Assembly (NCBI GenBank): GCA_026392145.1
Contig: JAPLCS010000143.1
Span: 1-21,041, forward strand
DNA length: 21,041 nt
Source: Fimbriimonadales bacterium
GTDB taxonomy: Bacteria; Armatimonadota; Fimbriimonadia; Fimbriimonadales; Fimbriimonadaceae
Reading direction: 5' to 3'
Positions 15,790 through 21,041 of the stretch are shown piece after piece (the stretch's first letter is position 1; every line of letters starts with the position of its first letter). The translations under genes were made by a program, and so were the position numbers. Below the pieces are notes generated by a model that was given only the letters and a program-made list of their open reading frames with translations, was not told the DNA's origin and did not search any database.

Positions 15790-16479
15790 CTAACGCCTTG
15801 AACGCGAACGGATTAGGGCGGAGTATACCAAGAGACCTACCGAAACCGATGCTATCAATATTGCTCCAATAAGCAGAAAGTCCAACTTTTTTTCTGCTTG
15901 AGGAGTTTCTTTGGCATTCCTACTCTGAACACTACCAGGCAACGTGATGTCATCAGGGTTATTGGTATTAACTTTTATCCGATAATCAATTCCTCTCGGA
16001 GACTTCAAGCCGATACCCTCCAACATCCAAGCATCCTTAGGAGCAAACCATCGCGCTGGAATCGATGATGAAGGAATGACACCCTCAAAAAACACACTAA
16101 ATGACCTTATCGGCATTTTGCCAAAAGCGAGAGCTTTAGTGAGGGGCACCAAGTTCAACCGAGGTTCGCTATCATTGATAAGTCCGTTGATCGCAAAGCT
16201 TGCCTTGTACAAAGATTCCCCGCCAGAAATTTGAATACCCCGAGGCTCCGAACCAAGAGCCATCCCCAAAGCCAAAATATCGTCTCGCAAAACCGTGCCC
16301 CAGTCACCTTTGGCAGAAACAGTGATGTCAACAAGATCTGCACCCATCGAATGTTTCCGCACCACCACAGCAGCTTCTGGCCGAACACTATCAAAAAACG
16401 GGGACTGCGACACTGCTTTTGCTGGCAAAAAGCCGATGGTAACCAAAAGGAAAACAATGAACAACGTCAGTTTTTTCAT
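15790..16479 (-). CDS. Unknown secreted protein with C-terminal membrane anchor
   Basis: I do not recognise this 229-residue protein. It has a clear Sec signal peptide (MKKLTLFIVFLLVTIGFLPAKA, cleavage likely after residue 22), an extracytoplasmic domain of about 170 residues, a Pro/Asn-rich stretch, a C-terminal membrane helix (about 200-221) and a basic end RSRSRR. The ATG at 16479 is preferred because it begins the signal peptide; a TTG at 16500 would add seven residues. No clear Shine-Dalgarno is seen. Hydrophobic helix plus basic tail resembles a tail anchor or a sorting-type C-terminus, but no LPXTG-like or PEP-CTERM motif is present. Position ahead of three pilT-like genes hints at a link to pilus retraction or surface sensing, which is inference only. 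Confidence 0.7.
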   Translation of the reverse strand: MKKLTLFIVFLLVTIGFLPAKAVSQSPFFDSVRPEAAVVVRKHSMGADLVDITVSAKGDWGTVLRDDILALGMALGSEPRGIQISGGESLYKASFAINGLINDSEPRLNLVPLTKALAFGKMPIRSFSVFFEGVIPSSSIPARWFAPKDAWMLEGIGLKSPRGIDYRIKVNTNNPDDITLPGSVQSRNAKETPQAEKKLDFLLIGAILIASVSVGLLVYSALIRSRSRR

Positions 16480-16570
16480 GAGTAAGTAGCCGGAACACAA
16501 AAAATAGGATGGAATTCCTGCCTGCCACCCATAATATCATCTACTTTTAGACTTTTTGCATTAAATTGGG

Positions 16571-16597
16571 AATGTTTGAACGTCTTAAATGTTTGAA
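16571..16597. repeat. Direct repeat pair AATGTTTGAA, 17-nt period, in the greA divergent region
   Basis: Two perfect copies of AATGTTTGAA at 16571-16580 and 16588-16597, separated by CGTCTTA. They lie just upstream of the proposed -35 of greA and upstream of the divergent unknown gene, so a protein bound here could affect either direction. Confidence 0.55.
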
Positions 16598-16602
16598 TCG
16601 TA

Positions 16603-16631
16603 TATACATTTTCAACAGGATGGGTTATAAT
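16603..16631 (+). promoter_or_regulatory. Probable sigma-70 promoter of greA
   Basis: TATACA (4 of 6 to the -35 consensus) at 16603-16608, a 17-nt spacer, then a perfect TATAAT at 16626-16631. A start near 16638 would give a leader of about 28 nt before greA ATG. Confidence 0.65.
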
Positions 16632-16665
16632 CCCGGCGCCAGTTCGAGAAGGAAACAAAAATAGA

Positions 16666-17169
16666 ATGAATGAAGCAGATATGAACCATGATCAGGGATC
16701 AACTATATGGTTGACAGCACAAGGTCACGAGGACCTAAAGGCTGAGTTTGCACACCTTACTCAAACTGCACGCACCGAGATTGCGGACCGTATCAGAGAA
16801 AGTCAGCAACACGGCGAATTTAGTGAAGACAACAGCGAACTCGATCAAGTAAAGACCGAACAAGCGTTTGTTGAAAACCGAATTGCTGAACTCCGTTCAA
16901 TTTTGAGCCACTGCTCAGTCATTGATCCAGAGCAGATTACAACTGACCGGGTTGGAATGGGTTCCGTAGTAAAAGTGGAAGATTTGGAGTTTGCGGATGT
17001 ATTCGAAGTTCGGGTCGTGTCCTCCATCGAAGCCGATCCTAACAAAGATTATCTTAGCGATGAGTCTCCTATGGGAACCGCTCTGTTTGGTGCAAAAGTC
17101 GGCGATGTAGTGAGGTTCGATGCTCCAGATGGAGTCAAGTCCGTAAAAATTCACGCAATAAGTCGTTAA
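16666..17169 (+). CDS. greA: Transcription elongation factor GreA/GreB family
   Basis: The 167-residue protein has the N-terminal coiled-coil (about 18-85) and the C-terminal FKBP-like domain (about 95-167, with ESPMGTALFGAKVGDVVRFD). Gre factors reach through the RNA polymerase secondary channel and promote cleavage of backtracked RNA. The coiled-coil tip reads GEFSEDNSELDQVKTEQAF. Compared with the usual GDLSENAEY, the catalytic Asp (Asp41 in E. coli GreA) is Glu51 here, and the second acid (Glu44) is kept as Glu54. There is a short N-terminal extension; an ATG at 16681 would remove five residues. AAGGAAA is about 12 nt before the first ATG. Divergent from the unknown pilT-linked gene and 64 nt before secE. 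Confidence 0.92.
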   Translation: MNEADMNHDQGSTIWLTAQGHEDLKAEFAHLTQTARTEIADRIRESQQHGEFSEDNSELDQVKTEQAFVENRIAELRSILSHCSVIDPEQITTDRVGMGSVVKVEDLEFADVFEVRVVSSIEADPNKDYLSDESPMGTALFGAKVGDVVRFDAPDGVKSVKIHAISR

Positions 17170-17233
17170 GATTTTTTGTTCATAACGGGTATCCTTGTGA
17201 CTCCCCAACAAAAAAACAAGGGAAGAAGTGTCT

Positions 17234-17473
17234 ATGTCAGAACAAAATACACCGTCATTACCCGTACCAAAGATGAAACGCGGACCCAAGGCGTTCTTTG
17301 CCGGAGTGAAGAGAGAACTACATAAAGTTTCTTGGCCCACTTACAAGGAAACCAATAGACTTTTTGGCGTAGTTCTTTCGGTGTGCCTCATTCTCATCGT
17401 AACCATGACCACCCTGGGATTTGCGTTCGATTTTATTATCGGACTCTTGATTGGCAACGGAGGAGCAAAGTAA
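17234..17473 (+). CDS. secE: Preprotein translocase subunit SecE
   Basis: With ATG at 17234 this is a 79-residue protein: a polar N-terminus, an amphipathic helix with the family motif KRELHKVSWPTYKET (26-40), and one membrane helix at about 44-70. SecE stabilises SecY in the translocation channel. A GTG at 17228 would add two residues; the ATG is preferred because GGGAAG is well spaced before it. The stop is followed directly by the nusG ATG (TAAATG), so the two are coupled. No tRNA-Trp gene precedes it, unlike many genomes. Confidence 0.93.
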   Translation: MSEQNTPSLPVPKMKRGPKAFFAGVKRELHKVSWPTYKETNRLFGVVLSVCLILIVTMTTLGFAFDFIIGLLIGNGGAK

Positions 17474-18001
17474 ATGCCTAAGTCTTGGTATGCAGTTCAT
17501 ACAATTTCTGGACACGAAAACAAAGTTCGTGACGTATTAACCAAAAGAGCCCAACAAGAAAGACTTTGGGACTTTGACATCTACGAAATTCTCATTCCCA
17601 CAGAAAGAGAGCTTCACACCAGAAACGGCAAGCGAGTCGAAAAAGATAAGAAGGTTTTCCCCGGATACATTCTTATCAACATGGTAATGACCGATGAGGC
17701 ATTCAAACTCGTCAAAGGCATAAACGGAATTACAGGATTTGTCCAATCTGGCAACAAGCCAGTTCCTCTGGAAGACTACGAAGTCCAGAGAATTATGACG
17801 AATCTTGAAGCCAGCCAAGAGGCTCCAAAAGTCGCTTGGAATAAAGGTGAAAACATCAGAGTTGTTGAAGGACCATTTAGTGACTTCACTGGAAAGATTG
17901 AAGAAGTTGTGCTCGAAAAGGAAAAGCTCAAAGTCCTGATCAACATCTTTGGTCGCGACACCCCGGTCGAACTCGACTTCAACCAAGTCGAAAAGCTGTA
18001 A
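17474..18001 (+). CDS. nusG: Transcription termination/antitermination protein NusG
   Basis: A 175-residue NusG with the NGN domain (SWYAVHTISGHENKVRDVL at the N-terminus, then KKVFPGYILINMVMTDEAF) and a C-terminal KOW domain (about 124-150, GENIRVVEGPFSDFTGKIEE). Length matches the family. NusG binds RNA polymerase, reduces pausing and couples to Rho or ribosomes. GGAGGAG lies about 8 nt before ATG, overlapping the secE end. It is usually followed by rplK; here a hairpin terminator and recJ follow instead, so the ribosomal protein block is elsewhere or beyond this window. Confidence 0.96.
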   Translation: MPKSWYAVHTISGHENKVRDVLTKRAQQERLWDFDIYEILIPTERELHTRNGKRVEKDKKVFPGYILINMVMTDEAFKLVKGINGITGFVQSGNKPVPLEDYEVQRIMTNLEASQEAPKVAWNKGENIRVVEGPFSDFTGKIEEVVLEKEKLKVLINIFGRDTPVELDFNQVEKL

Positions 18002-18021
18002 ACGCTTCGCCGTTACCGCCC

Positions 18022-18062
18022 ACGAGCCGTGTTTTGAAAATTACATGGCTCGTTTTTATTTT
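18022..18062 (+). terminator. Rho-independent terminator after nusG
   Basis: The stem ACGAGCCGTG (18022-18031) pairs with CATGGCTCGT (18044-18053) with one G-U pair; the loop is TTTTGAAAATTA and the T tract is TTTTTATTTT. It ends only 11 nt before the recJ ATG. Confidence 0.85.
18034..18062 (+). promoter_or_regulatory. Possible recJ promoter embedded in the nusG terminator
   Basis: TTGAAA (18034-18039, 5 of 6 to the -35 consensus) lies in the terminator loop; after exactly 17 nt, TATTTT (18057-18062, 4 of 6 to the -10) lies in the T tract. Initiation would fall at about 18068-18070, leaving only 4-6 nt before the recJ ATG. That fits the absence of a Shine-Dalgarno there. Confidence 0.4.
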
Positions 18063-18073
18063 ACAAATTTGAT

Positions 18074-19789
18074 ATGAAACTCTCACTCTCAGGAAAGCGA
18101 TGGACCAGCAAACCAGTCAACACAGACGAAGTAAAAAACCTACAATCTGAGCTGGGAGTAAGCCGAGTAACAGCCGAACTACTAGTCCGACGAGGATATT
18201 CAATCCCAGAAGAAGCTGACAAATTCCTCAATCCATCTTTGGACCACCTCGGTGACCCATCGCTACTCCCGGACTATGAATCCGCCGTAAGAGAAATTCT
18301 CGGTGCAAAAGAACGCGGTGAACTCATCTATGTCCACGGAGACTATGATGTCGACGGTGTGACCTCCTCAGCAATTTTTGATCGATATCTCAGAAAAATC
18401 GGTTGTAATGTTCACACACACGTACCTCACCGCACCAAAGAAGGTTACGGTATCAACCTAAATGCGGTCGATGAAGCCCATCAACTGGGCGCTAAACTGT
18501 TCCTCACCTGCGACTGTGGAATCACCGCACACCCACAGGTAAAAAAAGCACGCGAGCTTGGGATGAACGTCGTGGTGACCGATCACCATGAGCTCAAAGA
18601 CACCATGCCCGAAGCCCAGGCGATTGTAAATCCTCACCGATCTGACAGTGTCTATCCCTTTACCAACTTAAGCGGAGCCGGAGTTGTATTCAGACTATGC
18701 GAAGGGCTTACTAGAGAGATAGATGCTCGTGGAGTAGACAGCTACAGAAGGCACTACCTTGACTTTGCTGCGCTTGGCACCATTGCTGATGTCATGCCAC
18801 TTACCGGTGACAATCGAATCATTGCGAAGTTCGGCCTTGAGCGACTGTCAGAGTCCAAGAAGAAAGGAATCGTTGCACTGAAACAAGTTGCTGAAGTGCC
18901 CCAACGTGTCGGAAGCTATGATGTTGGTTTCAAACTTGGTCCAAGACTGAACGCTGCGGGAAGAGTCGATGATGCTGCACTATCCCTTCGCCTCCTGCTA
19001 TCCGATGATGGTGACGAAGCTCTAGAAATTGCAAATGAGCTGAATCGACACAATACCGAGCGTCGAATTATGCAAGATCAAATGGTTGAAGAAGCCCTTG
19101 CAATGGCAGAATCGCAAGGCGCCGAAAATCAACAAGTAATCCTTGTGTTTAATGCCGACTGGCACCCAGGAGTCGTAGGCATTGTAGCAGGCAAACTGAA
19201 AGACAAGTATCACAGACCCGCGTTTGTCGGCACAATTGACCCAGAATCCGGCAAAGGAAAGGCAAGCGGTCGCTCAATTCCAGGCCTCAATCTTGCCGAA
19301 ATGATCAAAGGTAGCTATCCTCTCGTTGAAGGTGGGGGACACGCCTTGGCTGCTGGCATCAGTTTCCAAGAGCCGCTTCTTGCGGATATCAGGGCAAGAT
19401 TCAATGAATTCGCCAGCTTGACACTGAGCCCAGAAGACCTTGTGCCAACTATCGAGATTTCAGCTGAAGTGAAGCCATCAGAGGTCACGAGAGAGTTAAT
19501 CAATAGTCTCAATCTCTTCGAACCATTCGGTATGGCAAACCCCAAACCTAATCTGGTCGCCTACGGTCTAGAACTAACTTCCTTACGATCCACCGCAGAT
19601 GGTGCTCATGCTCAAATGACCTTCAAGGCAGACGGAGAAACGTTCCAAGCCATTGCATTTGGTCAATTCACCGCAGCACAGTCGTTGGGAGTAGGAGCAA
19701 AAGTCGACGTCGTATTCGAACCAACAATCAATTCCTACCGAGGGCAGGAATCCGTCCAATGGAAGGTTTCGGACCTACGGCAACATTAA
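18074..19789 (+). CDS. recJ: Single-stranded-DNA-specific exonuclease RecJ
   Basis: The 571-residue protein shows all RecJ landmarks: the DHH-domain metal motif DYDVDG (90-95), LTCDCGI (144-150), TDHHE (169-173), TIADVMPL (236-243), the linker region with GPRLNAAGRVDDA (289-301), the DHHA1 motif EGGGHALAAG (419-428) and a C-terminal OB-fold (about 455-568). RecJ degrades single-stranded DNA 5' to 3' in recombination and repair. The DNA before ATG 18074 (ACAAATTTGAT) has no Shine-Dalgarno, so a leaderless or very short-leader transcript is possible. The last 62 nt overlap the 3' end of the convergent HtrA-like gene, and I see no terminator between them. Confidence 0.96.
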   Translation: MKLSLSGKRWTSKPVNTDEVKNLQSELGVSRVTAELLVRRGYSIPEEADKFLNPSLDHLGDPSLLPDYESAVREILGAKERGELIYVHGDYDVDGVTSSAIFDRYLRKIGCNVHTHVPHRTKEGYGINLNAVDEAHQLGAKLFLTCDCGITAHPQVKKARELGMNVVVTDHHELKDTMPEAQAIVNPHRSDSVYPFTNLSGAGVVFRLCEGLTREIDARGVDSYRRHYLDFAALGTIADVMPLTGDNRIIAKFGLERLSESKKKGIVALKQVAEVPQRVGSYDVGFKLGPRLNAAGRVDDAALSLRLLLSDDGDEALEIANELNRHNTERRIMQDQMVEEALAMAESQGAENQQVILVFNADWHPGVVGIVAGKLKDKYHRPAFVGTIDPESGKGKASGRSIPGLNLAEMIKGSYPLVEGGGHALAAGISFQEPLLADIRARFNEFASLTLSPEDLVPTIEISAEVKPSEVTRELINSLNLFEPFGMANPKPNLVAYGLELTSLRSTADGAHAQMTFKADGETFQAIAFGQFTAAQSLGVGAKVDVVFEPTINSYRGQESVQWKVSDLRQH

Positions 19790-20837
19790 TCTGCTTGCCC
19801 ACCTTCATCTTCAGCGTTTGAACTTCTATTCCCCGCTGTAGCTGGATGGTAATTTGTGATTCCGGGACCAACCGATACGTTACTCGGAAAAAGTCGATTT
19901 GACTCCTCAGACGCACATCATCAATCTGCAGCAAAATATCTCCTGGTCGAATTCCCGCCTGAACCGCACTCGATCCAGGAGTCAAACCAGTAATCAAAAC
20001 CCCAGGTAAACCTTGGCGATCTTTTACAAAGACTCCTAAAAGTGCATACTCAGATTTATGGCTAGGACTCAAAAATCCAGCTACCGCTCGGGACGTCACT
20101 TCCCAGGTTGGTGTATACGACACTACCAACCCCTGAGGACCATAATTTCTTGCCAAGGCATTCGCAGAAAATCCGCTCACCTTTTGTACCGCTTTGTCTA
20201 GCAAGGTTTTTTGAGTCAATTCACCGTTGGCTGAAGCGGGGAGAGATTCAGAAAGTGTGGCGGCAATAGAACCCATCAACTTACCGTTTGCGGAAAAGAG
20301 TAGCGAGCCACCCATCATAACCGCAGACTGCTCGTATCGAACCGCCTGCATAGGAACCGCTCGCTGAGTCCGACTATCAATTCCCCAAGTCTCACCATCG
20401 GTAAGTTCTACTTGGAGAGCATCCTTTGCTCGAACAGCCAATATTGTCCCACTCTTGACATCCATTAGAGAGGCAATTCCGATAGGAATCAAATTCACAG
20501 GCACTGTAGATGTCTTGAGCAAATCGAGCTGAGCTGGTGCATCCCTTCCCACAAATTGCAAGGCAAACTTTTGACCATCAGCAGTCCATACTTCATCGGG
20601 TTGCTTAGTGGTAGAAATTTGATGAGCCACCAAATATCCATCCGCTGAAATAAAGACTCCCGATCCAACAGCTTCACCCTTTCGCTTCAGGAATCCAATC
20701 GAAGGTCGAACTCGGTCCCAAATCGACTCTTCAGCCTTCGTGTTCTGACTGTAAATGTCTAAACTTGGAATTTGAGGACGAATCTGAACTGGTCCGAGAC
20801 AGAATCCACAAAAAACACTAGCCGCCGATAACCACAT
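19728..20837 (-). CDS. HtrA/DegP-like trypsin-fold protein with PDZ domain, catalytic triad lost
   Basis: The 369-residue protein has an N-terminal hydrophobic segment (1-15), a trypsin-like domain (about 40-195; GSGVFISADGYLVAHQIS, LQFVGRDAPAQLDLLKTS, MMGGSLLFSANGKLMGS) and a PDZ domain (about 265-345; ITGLTPGSSAVQAGIRPGDI). By eye against HtrA motifs, the His of TNNHVV falls on Ile74 (a His is present two places earlier), the Asp of TDLAVLK falls on Gln103, and the Ser of GNSGG falls on Met175. It is probably an inactive protease used as a binding or sensing protein in the envelope. The ATG at 20837 is the first possible start because a TAA lies just upstream in frame. The start overlaps the preceding gene by 20 nt; the end overlaps recJ by 62 nt on the opposite strand. 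Confidence 0.8.
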   Translation of the reverse strand: MWLSAASVFCGFCLGPVQIRPQIPSLDIYSQNTKAEESIWDRVRPSIGFLKRKGEAVGSGVFISADGYLVAHQISTTKQPDEVWTADGQKFALQFVGRDAPAQLDLLKTSTVPVNLIPIGIASLMDVKSGTILAVRAKDALQVELTDGETWGIDSRTQRAVPMQAVRYEQSAVMMGGSLLFSANGKLMGSIAATLSESLPASANGELTQKTLLDKAVQKVSGFSANALARNYGPQGLVVSYTPTWEVTSRAVAGFLSPSHKSEYALLGVFVKDRQGLPGVLITGLTPGSSAVQAGIRPGDILLQIDDVRLRSQIDFFRVTYRLVPESQITIQLQRGIEVQTLKMKVGKQINVAVGPKPSIGRIPALGRN

Positions 20838-21041
20838 TAGTTGGGTTCTTTACCTCCGTTGCAATTGCGGCACCAGTGCCGGCGTCACGTTCTGAATTTA
20901 GAATTACAATTTCCGTCGGCGCTACCTCTGTTTTGGCAGCCGAAATTATCGATGCTGAACCTTGTTCAGGAACGGTATCACTGATGGACACATTTCCAGC
21001 CACCTCGTTGTTAACTCCACCAGGCACTCCCATGTTTCGCA
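20818..21041 (-). CDS. C-terminal end of an unrecognised protein (runs off the right edge)
   Basis: The frame is open from the right edge to TAG at 20820-20818. The visible part is about 74 residues, acidic and small-residue rich, with no cysteine or aromatic residue (for example VSISDTVPEQGSASIISAAK). It contains an ATG at 21033, but the frame continues upstream as RN-, so the real start may lie outside the window. No domain is recognised. It overlaps the HtrA-like gene by 20 nt and carries GGAGG about 13 nt before that gene's ATG, so the two are probably co-translated. Confidence 0.5.
   Translation of the reverse strand, partial: RNMGVPGGVNNEVAGNVSISDTVPEQGSASIISAAKTEVAPTEIVILNSERDAGTGAAIATEVKNPTNVVIGG

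Noticed and set aside
16501..16665. tRNA or small RNA gene between the unknown gene and greA
   Set aside because: No cloverleaf or TTCRA arm is visible; the region is explained by the greA promoter, direct repeats and a weak TATTAT (-10-like, minus strand, 16536-16531) for the divergent gene.
17193..17221. Hairpin CCTTGT...ACAAGG that could hide the secE ribosome site
   Set aside because: The stem is only 6 bp with a 17-nt loop; this can arise by chance and there is no second conformer to support a switch.

Overview
The window reads as chromosomal backbone of a diderm bacterium of moderate GC content. It carries a secretin-based type IV pilus (T4P) locus next to housekeeping genes. Low-identity PilN/PilO/PilP homologues, several PilT paralogues in tandem and an HD-GYP protein in the pilus operon would fit a lineage outside Proteobacteria. 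Armatimonadota (Fimbriimonadia-like) is my guess, but the sequence alone does not prove it. I see no mobile element, CRISPR array, tRNA or rRNA.

Region 1 (1-10027, all minus strand, transcribed right to left) is one long T4P gene block with short gaps or overlaps: three minor pseudopilins (PilV-, PilW- and PilX-like), a membrane GAF/HD-GYP protein, then pilM, pilN, pilO, a PilP/GspC-like protein, the secretin pilQ and the start of the extension ATPase pilB, which runs off the left edge. PilM to PilP would form the inner-membrane alignment complex, PilQ the outer-membrane gate, PilB the extension motor, and the minor pseudopilins the priming tip. The HD-GYP protein and the MshEN-like N-terminus of PilB suggest that cyclic di-GMP controls the machine. 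pilB carries an apparent one-base frameshift near codon 21.

Region 2 (10028-12343) has a divergent intergenic region, a SurA/PrsA-like lipoprotein foldase on the plus strand with a strong terminator, and the convergent methionine-biosynthesis gene metX.

Region 3 (12390-16479, minus strand) holds three tandem PilT/PilU-family retraction ATPases preceded by an unknown secreted, C-terminally anchored protein. The most downstream ATPase gene is broken by an internal deletion of about 38 nt that shifts the frame, so it looks like a pseudogene or an assembly fault.

Region 4 (16480-18062, plus strand) carries greA with a recognisable promoter, then secE and nusG. A hairpin terminator follows nusG, and a possible promoter for recJ is embedded in that hairpin.

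Region 5 (18074-21041) holds recJ on the plus strand. It overlaps the end of a minus-strand HtrA-like PDZ protein that has lost all three catalytic residues, and the C-terminal end of an unrecognised protein lies at the right edge.

Points most worth a second look: the two disrupted pilus motor genes, the HD-GYP protein inside the pilus operon, the HtrA-like pseudoprotease, the promoter-in-terminator before recJ, and two direct-repeat pairs with the same 17-nt period upstream of metX and greA.
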